Shown: piece by piece, positions 44,755-53,443 of the stretch
Layout: the number at the start of each line of letters is the position of its first letter
How positions within the stretch are numbered: the first letter of the stretch is position 1
Assembly: GCF_000331995.1 (NCBI RefSeq)
Contig: NC_020134.1
Coordinates: forward strand, 1,091,465-1,155,464
Direction: 5' to 3'
DNA: 64,000 nt
From: Thermoclostridium stercorarium subsp. stercorarium DSM 8532
GTDB taxonomy: Bacteria; Bacillota; Clostridia; DSM-8532
Translations under genes and position numbers: made by a program
Notes under the pieces: generated by a model
Databases searched by the model: none
The model's input: only the letters and a program-made list of their open reading frames with translations
Told to the model about the DNA's origin: nothing

Positions 44755-45690
44755 TTGAAAACCGAACACACAGTAGCAAGGAAAAATGCTTATCATTTAA
44801 AAAGGGGAATAATCAGGCACTGGCAGTTATATTTGCTGGCAATACCGCCGGTTGCATATTTGATTATTTTTAAATATGTTCCGTTGTTTGGATCAATAAT
44901 AGCCTTTAAAGATTATAACTTTGCAAAAGGAATTCTCGGAAGCAATTGGGTCGGAACCAAGCATTTTGTTAAATTTTTCAGGTCCCCGCAGTTTAAAACC
45001 CTGATGGTTAATACGATAGGGCTTTCCTTATACCAGATAGTTGCGGGAATCTTGCCGCCCATCCTTCTGGCGGTTGCATTGAATTATGCCCGAAACAGGA
45101 TATTTAAAAAAACCGTTCAGATGGTAACGTATATGCCCTATTTTATATCAACGGTTTTGATTGTGGGAATTCTGTCCCAGCTTCTTTCACTGAATGGCCT
45201 TGTAAATCAGGTTATTAAGGCGATGGGATTAAATCCAGTTCATTTCATGGGTGAACCCAAACTGTTCAGGACCATTTATGTATTTTCGGGAATTTGGCAA
45301 AACAACGGTTATAACGCTGTAATCTATCTGGCAGCATTGGCATCAATAAGCCCTGAATTGTATGAAGCAGCTATAATTGACGGTGCTTCCATCTGGAAAA
45401 GAATATACTATATTGATATTCCGAGTATATTGCCTACAGCGGTCATACTGCTTATTCTTGCATGCGGAAGGGTTTTGTCGATAGGTTATGAAAAGGTTTT
45501 GCTGATGCAGAATAATATGAATATGCAGACTTCGGACATTATTTCAACATATGTGTACAGGGTAGGGCTGGTTTCGATGCAATACAGTTATTCCACCGCA
45601 ATTGGTTTGTTTCAGTCTGTTGTTTCATTTATACTTCTTGTTCTGGTTAACAGGGTATCAAGAAAGATAAATGAAACAAGTTTATGGTAA
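44755..45690 (+). CDS. ABC sugar permease, LplB type (reading frame fused to upstream regulator remnant)
   Basis: This is the first membrane subunit of a second oligosaccharide importer, 311 residues from TTG 44755. A clear ribosome site (GGGGAGGG at 44740-44747) and the start TTG-AAA-AC match the first LplB gene's start (TTG-AAA-AC at 26731), so this is the native start. The ORF is nevertheless open upstream to 43597 through the regulator remnant, apparently because a deletion joined them. The body has six helices and Y-E-A-A-I-I-D-G-A-S-I-W. No binding protein gene is found in this importer unit. Confidence 0.85.
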   Translation: MKTEHTVARKNAYHLKRGIIRHWQLYLLAIPPVAYLIIFKYVPLFGSIIAFKDYNFAKGILGSNWVGTKHFVKFFRSPQFKTLMVNTIGLSLYQIVAGILPPILLAVALNYARNRIFKKTVQMVTYMPYFISTVLIVGILSQLLSLNGLVNQVIKAMGLNPVHFMGEPKLFRTIYVFSGIWQNNGYNAVIYLAALASISPELYEAAIIDGASIWKRIYYIDIPSILPTAVILLILACGRVLSIGYEKVLLMQNNMNMQTSDIISTYVYRVGLVSMQYSYSTAIGLFQSVVSFILLVLVNRVSRKINETSLW

Positions 45691-45701
45691 GGGTGAAGAT
45701 A

Positions 45702-46601
45702 ATGGAAAAGGGAAAAACAAAAGATTCTGTATCTGATAAAGTTTTTTATGTTGTAAATGGCTTATTTCTGTTTTTTTGCCTGGTTGTCGTTGCTTTGCCG
45801 CTGATAAACGTTATAAGTCAGTCGTTCAGTTCACCGCAGGCAGTTATTGCCGGCAGAGTGTATTTGTGGCCTGTTGATTTTAACGTAAATGCGTATAAAC
45901 GTATTTTCACGACCAAATTACTGATGATTGGGTACAGAAATTCATTCCTTTATACTTTTGTTGGAACGCTGATTAATATAGTGATGACCGTGGCAATTGC
46001 ATATCCTCTTTCCCGTAAGGACTTTGTCGGACGAAACATTATCACGGGGTTGTTTGTTTTTACAATGATTTTTAGTGCTCCGTTGATTCCCACTTATCTG
46101 ACAATTAAAAACCTTGGATTGCTTGATACTTTCTGGGTGATGGTATTACCGGGGGCAATTTCGGTTTACAATATGATTATTGCCCGCACTTTTTTCCAGA
46201 GTACAATTCCGGCAGAACTGTTCGAAGCTGCGGAACTGGACGGGGCAAGCGATATCAGGGTGTTAACGTCGGTAATTTTGCCTTTGTCCAAACCGATTTT
46301 GGCGGTTCTGGTATTGTATTATGCCGTGGGGCATTGGAATTCGTATTTTGACGGGATGATTTATCTTAATACCGAGACAAAATTCCCGTTACAGGTTGTG
46401 TTGCGTAATATTCTGGCAAGTGTTGAAACGATTGAGCAGATGGTCAGCAGTATAGATATTGCAGATGCGCAGAAACTTGCTTATATTGAGGTAATGAAAT
46501 ACGCCATTATCGTTTTCGGAAGCATTCCGGTGATTATACTGTATCCGTTTGTGCAGAAATATTTTGTAAAAGGCGTTATGATCGGTTCGGTAAAAGGATG
46601 A
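45702..46601 (+). CDS. ABC sugar permease, YtcP/AraQ type
   Basis: This is the second permease of the importer, 299 residues, six helices, EAA loop F-E-A-A-E-L-D-G-A-S-D near 180, and the F-V-K-G-V-M-I-G-S-V-K-G tail. The start at 45702 has AAGGGTGAAG upstream. An in-frame ATG at 45684 overlaps the end of the upstream gene and lacks a ribosome site. The matching solute-binding lipoprotein is missing nearby. Confidence 0.87.
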   Translation: MEKGKTKDSVSDKVFYVVNGLFLFFCLVVVALPLINVISQSFSSPQAVIAGRVYLWPVDFNVNAYKRIFTTKLLMIGYRNSFLYTFVGTLINIVMTVAIAYPLSRKDFVGRNIITGLFVFTMIFSAPLIPTYLTIKNLGLLDTFWVMVLPGAISVYNMIIARTFFQSTIPAELFEAAELDGASDIRVLTSVILPLSKPILAVLVLYYAVGHWNSYFDGMIYLNTETKFPLQVVLRNILASVETIEQMVSSIDIADAQKLAYIEVMKYAIIVFGSIPVIILYPFVQKYFVKGVMIGSVKG

Positions 46602-46720
46602 AAAAGTTATTAAGCCTGTTAAAAATCTGAACGGTATCTTTGTTTCATCTGCTGTAAAAAGCATAAAAAAATAAAGTGTAGTTAAAATAATAATTAAAAT
46701 TTTAATAATTTTATTAAGTA

Positions 46721-46755
46721 AATTTATTGACGTGTTTAATAAATTCTTATATAAT
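46721..46755 (+). promoter_or_regulatory. Promoter and operator before the DUF1593 gene
   Basis: TTGACG (46727-46732) and TATAAT (46750-46755) are 17 bases apart. An inverted repeat AATTTAT (46721-46727) with ATAAATT (46739-46745), spaced 11 bases, overlaps the promoter. The same layout is found at 48470. The 320-base gap between the permease gene and the DUF1593 gene otherwise holds only AT-rich leader sequence. Confidence 0.7.
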
Positions 46756-46921
46756 TTTTATTGTATTTTATTTTACCATATATACGAATTTAATAAAAGA
46801 GCATATGCTTAAGCGGTTTTCTTTAAATATGATGTTTTAAGGTATTACGTAAATATCGCCAAAAAATGGGAACAAGTGGCCTGCCAGGGCATTGTATTTA
46901 ATAATAATTGGAGAGATGGAA

Positions 46922-48157
46922 ATGTTTGTTGATTTCACCAGAGGCGCTTTGTCTGGGGAGCGTTACCGGGTTATTGTCTCGAACGACATAGGCGGAAGCG
47001 ATCCTGACGATTTTCAGTCGATGGTTCACTATCTACTTTATTCGGATTTATTCGACACAGAAGGGCTTATATCTTCGCCATGGGGGGCGGGGCGAGTAAA
47101 GGATATTCTTGAAGTGATTGATCAGTACGAAATTGATTATCCTAAATTACGTTCATACTCGTCTGATTATCCCACACCTGATTACCTGCGTTCGGTTACA
47201 AAGCAGGGCGCACTTGAAATTGCTCCGTTTAAAGGGTACAGTAATCCGACCGAAGGATCTGAATGGATTATACGGTGCGCCAGAAAAGACGATCCGCGCA
47301 CTTTATATGTTCTGGTTTGGGGGCTTTTGGAGGATTTGGCCCAGGCTCTTCATGATGCGCCTGATATCAAAGACAAACTGAGGGTTTATTATATTGCAGG
47401 TCCCAACAAGAAATGGGGGCTGAATGCTTACGAATATATCCGTGAAAATTTCCCCGATTTATGGATAATAGAAAATAATTCAACCTATAGAGGATGGTTT
47501 GTGGGCGGAAATCAGGAGAATGATTTAGGCAATAAAACCTTTGTAACAAACCACGTGGCAGGGCACGGCGCGCTGGGGAATTTTTTTGCAAAGCATCTTG
47601 ACGGGGTCATTAAAATGGGAGATACACCGTCGGTTGCCTACCTGCTTAAAGGGACGCCGGAGTGCCCTGAAAAGCCGTCATGGGGTGGATCCTTCGTTAA
47701 GGTAGGGAATCGGCCTAAGTCCATATATCACGGTATCACGACCGAAAAAGACACGGTTGAGGTTTTCGGCGTGCTCGAACTGGTTTTGGAAGGACCGCAT
47801 ATCGATAAAAGCCATGATGAACCTGTGTTTTCGCTGATTGTACAGGGGCAGGAGTTTTATGGCTATTACTGCGGACAAGGCGAATACAGGGTACGTTACA
47901 TGCCGAAAACAACGGGTTTGTGGAATTATACAATTAAAAGCGATATTCCGGAACTGAACGGGTTAAGGGGTATGTTTACGTGCACGGAGGAAACCGAGGA
48001 AGGACGTAAGGGTAATGAGAAACTTTACCCGCACTGGTGGTCCGATATTATAGATGAAAGATATGCCGAGAATGAACACAAAGGTGCGAAGACGGTGAAT
48101 ATGTGGAGAGAAGAGTTTTTGCGCGATTTTCAGGCCAGGATGGATCGGTGCCTGTAA
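46922..48157 (+). CDS. DUF1593 nucleoside-hydrolase-like protein with C-terminal DUF5060-like part
   Basis: This is a 411-residue protein without signal peptide. The first 270 residues are the DUF1593 (Sde182-type) nucleoside-hydrolase-like domain, with V-S-N-D-I-G-G-S-D-P-D-D-F-Q near residue 20, the metal-binding Asp cluster. After about 290 comes a beta region including G-E-Y-R-V-R-Y-M-P-K, very similar to the DUF5060 segment of the gene at 48575 (G-I-Y-K-I-R-F-M-P-E). The exact activity is unknown, but these families occur in plant-glycan loci. The start at 46922 has GGAGAG eight bases upstream. It has its own regulated promoter. Confidence 0.75.
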   Translation: MFVDFTRGALSGERYRVIVSNDIGGSDPDDFQSMVHYLLYSDLFDTEGLISSPWGAGRVKDILEVIDQYEIDYPKLRSYSSDYPTPDYLRSVTKQGALEIAPFKGYSNPTEGSEWIIRCARKDDPRTLYVLVWGLLEDLAQALHDAPDIKDKLRVYYIAGPNKKWGLNAYEYIRENFPDLWIIENNSTYRGWFVGGNQENDLGNKTFVTNHVAGHGALGNFFAKHLDGVIKMGDTPSVAYLLKGTPECPEKPSWGGSFVKVGNRPKSIYHGITTEKDTVEVFGVLELVLEGPHIDKSHDEPVFSLIVQGQEFYGYYCGQGEYRVRYMPKTTGLWNYTIKSDIPELNGLRGMFTCTEETEEGRKGNEKLYPHWWSDIIDERYAENEHKGAKTVNMWREEFLRDFQARMDRCL

Positions 48158-48230
48158 AGGCGGGATGTGTTTTAAACTTCACAATGCAACAAATGTAAAT
48201 ATCAGAATTTATGAAAAGGATAAAATAACG

Positions 48231-48272
48231 AAAGCTCCGGAGCTGTTGCAAAATTCCGGAGCTTTGTTTTTT
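48231..48272 (+). terminator. Terminator after the DUF1593 gene
   Basis: An 11-base-pair stem (48231-48241 with 48255-48265) with a 13-base loop is followed by a T run. The 400-base gap to the next gene holds this terminator and the regulated promoter. Confidence 0.85.
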
Positions 48273-48469
48273 AATCGGCTTTTATAGTTAGCCCGGGCCT
48301 TATTTTATAAAATCATAAAAACAGGATTAAACCCGGTTATTAAGGGTTTTATTATGGATAAATCAATGGATAGGTTACGGTTTAAAAACTTTCTGAAACA
48401 GGTAAAATGCGTTATAACGGGTTAGGCACGTTAAATATTTGTTTAAAATTTTAAATTAATTTTTTAAGT

Positions 48470-48504
48470 AATTTATTGACGCATTTCATAAATTATTATA
48501 TAAT
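48470..48504 (+). promoter_or_regulatory. Promoter and operator before the DUF5060/DUF4038 gene
   Basis: TTGACG (48476-48481) and TATAAT (48499-48504) are 17 bases apart. The inverted repeat AATTTAT (48470-48476) with ATAAATT (48488-48494) has the same 11-base spacing as at 46721, so both genes likely answer to one regulator. Confidence 0.7.
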
Positions 48505-48574
48505 TTAATTTAAATTATTATTAAAATTCATTAAACGGCATTTCTGTTTCTGTTCCGGGGGAGGAGAGGAAAGG

Positions 48575-50089
48575 TTGAGTACAACTGTTGAAAAATGGGG
48601 AGTATTTGAACTTAAACTGAGCACAAGCAGGAAATATCATAATCCGTTTACCGATGTCAAACTTAAAGCGAGTTTCTATAATTCGGGTCAGAAAAAAGTT
48701 GTCCATGGTTTCTATGACGGTGACGGAATTTATAAGATACGTTTTATGCCTGAACTTGAGGGTGAATATAGCTATGTTGTCCGTTCAAATGATCCTGAAA
48801 TGAACAATATTACAGGTACGTTTACGGTAACTCCGCCTTCAGCGGACAATCACGGGCCGGTGAGGGTTACAGGCGAACATTTTACTTATGCCGACGGTAC
48901 ACCGTTTTTCGTAATGGGCACAACCGCGTATGTCTGGCATTACCGTCCGGGCGAGATAAGGGAAAGGACACTGCGCAGTTTTTCAAAGTATGGTTTCAAC
49001 AAAATACGAATGCTGTTTTTCCCAAAGCATTATAGAGGTAATTTCAATGCGGTGGATATAAGTTATGAACCGCCGTGTTATCCTTTTGAAGGCGGACCGA
49101 AAGATTTCGATTTTACGCGTCCAAACCCGGAGTATTTCCGGATGTTTGAACAGAGAGTAAAGGAATTGTGTGAACTTGGAATAGAGGCAGATGTAATTCT
49201 TTTCCACCCTTATGATTTTGGTCACTGGGATATAGATAAAATGGACGAAGAAGATGCGCTTCTTTATTTAAGGTACATTATAAACAGACTTTCGGCATTC
49301 CGCAATGTCTGGTGGAGTCTGGCAAATGAATATGATATAGGCTGCGACGAAGACAATCCCGGCAGGTTCATGCTGAGTCAAAACCGCCGAAACTGGGATG
49401 TAATCGGTGAATATATAAAAGCAAACGATCCTTACGGACATCCCCGGTCATGTCATAATATTACCTTCGGATGGATTTATCCTGACCGGCCATGGATGAC
49501 CCATGTGTCTTATCAGCATCCTGATACTTACACTCTCATGCTGGAACTTAAAAGGGAATATAAAAAACCCGTAATTAACGATGAATACCAGTATGAAGGC
49601 AATCTCCCCGACTGCTGGGGAAATTCGTCGGCTGAATTAACCCTGCTTCGGCATTGGCTTTCGGTTATGGCCGGGGGATATGCAACCCATGGAGAAGCTT
49701 TTGTAATAGGCGAAAACAACCGTGATATATTCTGGTCCTATGGCGGCGACATGGTTGGCGACAGTGCCCCATGTTTGAAATTTCTGAAGGAAATTGTCAT
49801 GACCTGCCCGTGGCAGGAAATGAAAAGGGACTACGTCAATACCGACGGTCAGAATTATTTCTCACTGTCTAAAGGCTATGAGTTTTACTTACTGTTTTTC
49901 AGGAACACGATGAATGGAAAAACCTTGTGGATTGGTCCGAAGGAAGACCCCAAAGCGGATGTGGAATATGACGCGGTTTTTTTTGATGTAAAAAACTGCA
50001 AGATCATCAAATCATGCAGAATACGTCCCCGTACTGACAAAATTGAGATCACTGCCTGGACGGCGGTTACACTTAAGCTTGTCAAATAG
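48575..50089 (+). CDS. DUF5060-DUF4038 glycoside hydrolase, GH140-related
   Basis: This is a 504-residue protein. It begins with a DUF5060 beta domain (residues 1-90), then a DUF4038 TIM barrel (about 95-430) and a C-terminal beta domain of the DUF5605 type. In W-W-S-L-A-N-E-Y-D-I-G near 250 the Asn-Glu pair is a typical acid/base, and V-I-N-D-E-Y-Q-Y-E-G near 335 holds the likely nucleophile. No signal peptide is present. This architecture is common beside pectin genes but its activity has, to my knowledge, not been fixed. The start is TTG behind GGAGGAGAGGAAAGG. Confidence 0.8.
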   Translation: MSTTVEKWGVFELKLSTSRKYHNPFTDVKLKASFYNSGQKKVVHGFYDGDGIYKIRFMPELEGEYSYVVRSNDPEMNNITGTFTVTPPSADNHGPVRVTGEHFTYADGTPFFVMGTTAYVWHYRPGEIRERTLRSFSKYGFNKIRMLFFPKHYRGNFNAVDISYEPPCYPFEGGPKDFDFTRPNPEYFRMFEQRVKELCELGIEADVILFHPYDFGHWDIDKMDEEDALLYLRYIINRLSAFRNVWWSLANEYDIGCDEDNPGRFMLSQNRRNWDVIGEYIKANDPYGHPRSCHNITFGWIYPDRPWMTHVSYQHPDTYTLMLELKREYKKPVINDEYQYEGNLPDCWGNSSAELTLLRHWLSVMAGGYATHGEAFVIGENNRDIFWSYGGDMVGDSAPCLKFLKEIVMTCPWQEMKRDYVNTDGQNYFSLSKGYEFYLLFFRNTMNGKTLWIGPKEDPKADVEYDAVFFDVKNCKIIKSCRIRPRTDKIEITAWTAVTLKLVK

Positions 50090-50139
50090 CCTTTTTATTT
50101 ACGCAGGTATATAAACAGGCGTTTTCAACGGAGGTAAAT

Positions 50140-50970
50140 ATGGATATTTATAAAGACCTGATAAAAAAAGCTGCCCAAATACGCCGGGAGGTAATTGACA
50201 TAGTTTACCGCTCGGGTGCGGGGCATGTGGGAGGTTCGCTTTCTGAAACCGACATCCTTGTTGCTCTGTATTACAAAATACTGAATATTGATCCGCAAAA
50301 TCCTGAATGGCCTGAAAGAGACAGATTTATTCTCAGCAAGGGACATTCCGTGGATGCTTACTACTGCGTGCTTGCCGATCGGGGATTTTTCGATAAGAAT
50401 GAACTTCTGACTTATTCACAGTTCGGCTCAAAGTTAATTGGCCACCCGAACAGGCAAGTCCCGGGAGTGGAAATGAATACGGGAGCATTGGGCCATGGTC
50501 TGTCAATAGGAGTTGGCATGGCTCTTGCCGCAAAGATGGACCATAAAAATTACAGGGTTTTTGTTCTGATGGGAGACGGTGAACTGGCAGAAGGTTCGGT
50601 ATGGGAAGCTGCAATGGCTGCATCCCATTACAGGCTTGATAATCTTGTGGCAATTGTGGACAGAAACAGTCTTCAAATCAGCGGAAAAACCGAAGATGTG
50701 ATGGCGCTGGAACCTCTGCAGGAAAAATGGAAAAGCTTCGGGTGGAAGGTGTCGGTTATAAACGGCCATGATATTCCTTCAATATGTGATGCCCTTTCGG
50801 AAGACAAAAAAGTGGCGGGTGTGCCTTCCATGGTAATAGCCGAGACAGTAAAGGGCAAGGGAGTATCCTTTATGGAGAATGACCCCAAATGGCACCATGG
50901 AGTTATGAGCGAAGAAGAGTACAGGAAGGCCTGTGCGGAACTGGACAGGATGCTGGAGGTGCTGTCATGA
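50140..50970 (+). CDS. Transketolase N-terminal subunit (apulose-4-phosphate transketolase candidate)
   Basis: This is a 276-residue protein with the thiamine-diphosphate-binding half of transketolase. G-D-G-E-L-A-E-G-S-V-W-E-A near 148 is the GDG motif that binds the cofactor with magnesium, and G-H-G-L-S-I-G-V-G-M-A lies upstream. It pairs with the next gene, whose start overlaps this stop (ATGA). Split transketolases in sugar loci commonly act on unusual ketose phosphates. In described apiose loci a two-subunit transketolase transfers a two-carbon unit from apulose-4-phosphate to glyceraldehyde-3-phosphate. That function fits here by context. A generic transketolase cannot be excluded. Confidence 0.85.
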   Translation: MDIYKDLIKKAAQIRREVIDIVYRSGAGHVGGSLSETDILVALYYKILNIDPQNPEWPERDRFILSKGHSVDAYYCVLADRGFFDKNELLTYSQFGSKLIGHPNRQVPGVEMNTGALGHGLSIGVGMALAAKMDHKNYRVFVLMGDGELAEGSVWEAAMAASHYRLDNLVAIVDRNSLQISGKTEDVMALEPLQEKWKSFGWKVSVINGHDIPSICDALSEDKKVAGVPSMVIAETVKGKGVSFMENDPKWHHGVMSEEEYRKACAELDRMLEVLS

Positions 50971-51917
50971 ACAAGATACATAACAGGCAGGTTGTTTGTG
51001 AAACTTTGATGGAACTGGCAAAAGAGGATCGGGACATAGTGGTGTTATGCAGTGATTCAAGGGGTTCAGCCTCGATGAAACCCTTTGCCGAAAAATATCC
51101 CGGCCAGTTTATAGAAGTCGGAATTGCCGAACAGAACATTGTGGGGATAGCGGCAGGCCTTGCAGCATCAGGTAAAAAGCCGTTTGTCGCTTCGCTGGCG
51201 TGTTTTCTCACTGCCAGAGCCGCAGAGCAGATAAAAGTGGATGTCTCCTACTCAAAAACAAACGTCAAACTTCTCGGGATTAGTGCCGGTATTAGCTACG
51301 GCGCCCTTGGAATGTCCCATCATTCACTTCAGGATATTGCACTGATAAGAGCAATTCCCAATATTTTAATCGTGGTACCTGCGGACAGGTTTGAAACCCG
51401 GCTTGCAACCGAAGCAGCAGCCCGGTATGACGGCCCTGTTTATATGCGGCTGGGACGTAATCCGGTGGAAGATGTCTATACATCAAGTGATTATGAATTT
51501 CAGCTTGGCAGGGCAATTACCATGAGGGACGGAGATTCCCTTTCCATTATAACCTTCGGGGAAACGGTCAGAATAGCGCTGGATGCGGCGGAATTAATGG
51601 CGGCGAGGGGAATAAACTGCAGGGTAATCAATATGCATACAATTAAACCTCTTGATGAGGAATGTATAATCAGGGCCGCAAAAGAGACAGGCGCAATACT
51701 TACAATTGAAGAACACAGCATTTTAGGCGGTTTCGGAGCGGCGGTGGCGGAAGTTGTCGTCCAGAATTACCCGGTATCAATGAAAATAATGGGTATTCCT
51801 GATGAGCCGGCGGTACCCGGAAAATCCAAAGAAGTGTTCGCCTATTACGGTATAAGCCCTGAAAATTTGTGTGATGAAGCTGAAAAATTAATAAAAAAGA
51901 AAAAGGCCGGTGAATAA
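50967..51917 (+). CDS. Transketolase C-terminal subunit (apulose-4-phosphate transketolase candidate)
   Basis: This is a 316-residue protein with the pyrimidine-binding and C-terminal transketolase domains. V-G-I-A-E-Q-N-I-V-G-I-A-A-G near 49 includes the conserved Glu that activates thiamine diphosphate. The ATG at 50967 overlaps the upstream stop codon, so the two subunits are coupled in equal amount. A longer frame from 50889 runs inside the upstream gene and is not chosen. Substrate as for the N-terminal subunit. Confidence 0.85.
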   Translation: MNKIHNRQVVCETLMELAKEDRDIVVLCSDSRGSASMKPFAEKYPGQFIEVGIAEQNIVGIAAGLAASGKKPFVASLACFLTARAAEQIKVDVSYSKTNVKLLGISAGISYGALGMSHHSLQDIALIRAIPNILIVVPADRFETRLATEAAARYDGPVYMRLGRNPVEDVYTSSDYEFQLGRAITMRDGDSLSIITFGETVRIALDAAELMAARGINCRVINMHTIKPLDEECIIRAAKETGAILTIEEHSILGGFGAAVAEVVVQNYPVSMKIMGIPDEPAVPGKSKEVFAYYGISPENLCDEAEKLIKKKKAGE

Positions 51918-51918
51918 A

Positions 51919-53410
51919 ATGTCTGAAAAATACATCCTTGCGATAGACCAGTCTACATCCGGAACAAAGGCGATATTATTCACGAAGGACTGTACGGTCC
52001 ACCGCAGGGTTACAATTCCCCATAAGCAGTATTATCCGAAACCCGAATGGGTTGAGCATGATCCCGAGGAAATAGCGCGGAATGTCAGGACAGCCGTTTC
52101 AAAAGTCATGCAGGAAGGAGACGCCTCATGGAGCGATGTGGCGGCCATTGCCGTTACAAACCAGCGCGAAACGGGAATGCTTTGGGACGGTGTTACAGGA
52201 AAGCCGGTTTATAACGCCGTTGTCTGGCAATGCCCAAGGGCTAAGGAAAAGTGTGATTTGCTGGCGCGAGACGCTGAAATTGCACAATACATACACAAAA
52301 AAACCGGGCTCCATATCTCACCGTATTTCACGGCACCCAAGATTCAGTGGATTTTGAACAATATTCCCGGAGTAAGGGAAAAGGCGCTGGACGGGAATTT
52401 GAAATTCGGTACGATGGATTCCTGGGTGATATGGAATCTCACAGGCGGGAAAGTGCATGCGACCGATTTTTCCAATGCCAGCAGGACGCTGTTGCTGGAT
52501 TTGGAAAGTCTTGAATGGGATCAGAAACTTCTTGATATCTTTGAAATTCCCCGTCAGATAATGCCAGAAATAAAACCTTCGGACAGTATCTTTGGATTTA
52601 CCGAAGGCGACTCGGTTATTCCGGAAGGAATACCGATAAGCGGTGTCATGGGGGATTCCCATGCGGCTCTTTTCGGGCAAAACTGTTTCAGACCCGGAAT
52701 GACGAAAGCCACATACGGTACAGGCTCGTCGGTGATGATGAACACAGGCGACAGACCTGTATACTCCGACAGCGGCATTGTTACGTCGGTAGGGTGGGTA
52801 TCCGCTTCGGACAAGGTTTATGTCCTTGAGGGCAATGTTAATTTCAGCGGAAAGACGGTAGAATGGCTTGCGGAAGCCGGTTTTATTTCAAGCCCGAAAG
52901 AAGCGGGAAAAATTGCGTCAGCATTAAACGATAACGGCGGGGTATATTTCGTACCCGCATTTACCGGCCTTGGAGCACCGTATTGGGACAATTCCGCAAA
53001 GGCGATTATATACGGACTTACACTGGGGGCGAAAATTGGGAATATTGTCCGTGCAGCGGAGGAATCAATTGTATACCAGATAACCGACATACTGGATATC
53101 ATGAGGAAGGATTCAGGTATTAACCTCGCGGAGTTGCGGGTTGACGGCGGACCGACGGGGGATTCGTTCCTGATGCAGCCAGGCCGATATCGCCAATACA
53201 AAGGTTATTGTTCCCAAAGTTGAAGAATTATCGGCTCTTGGAAGCGCAAACATGGCAGGGCTTGCAACAGGTTTCTGGAAAGACCGGAACGAGCTGGAGC
53301 AAAAACGTTCTGTTCTGGCGGAGTATGCGCCCCGGATGCAGGAAGAGGAAAGGGCAGTGTATAAAAAGAACTGGCATGAGGCAGTCAGGCGTGCTCTTTC
53401 CAGTGCATGA
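51919..53410 (+). pseudogene. FGGY sugar kinase (apulose kinase candidate), frameshifted near the C-terminus
   Basis: This is a kinase of the glycerol-kinase-like FGGY group, about 497 residues if intact. The N-terminal phosphate loop is A-I-D-Q-S-T-S-G-T-K, with V-T-N-Q-R-E-T-G and V-V-W-Q-C-P-R near 80-105. The second half has Y-G-T-G-S-S and F-T-G-L-G-A-P-Y-W. The frame breaks at about 53178: D-S-F-L-M-Q is followed by a two-base loss, and the family tail Q-A-D-I-A-N-T-K-V-I-V-P then continues in another frame to the stop at 53408-53410. As sequenced the protein stops at 53223 and lacks about 60 residues of the ATP-binding lobe. It lies between transketolase and isomerase, where apulose kinase is expected. 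Confidence 0.82.
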
Positions 53411-53443
53411 AAAATATTTTTTCAGAAAGGTGGTTAATTTAAT

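Noticed and set aside
43597-45690. Genuine 697-residue fusion protein of sensor and permease
   Set aside because: The permease keeps its own ribosome site and TTG start, the sensor carries two frameshifts and its DNA-binding domain is missing, so a deletion scar is more likely.
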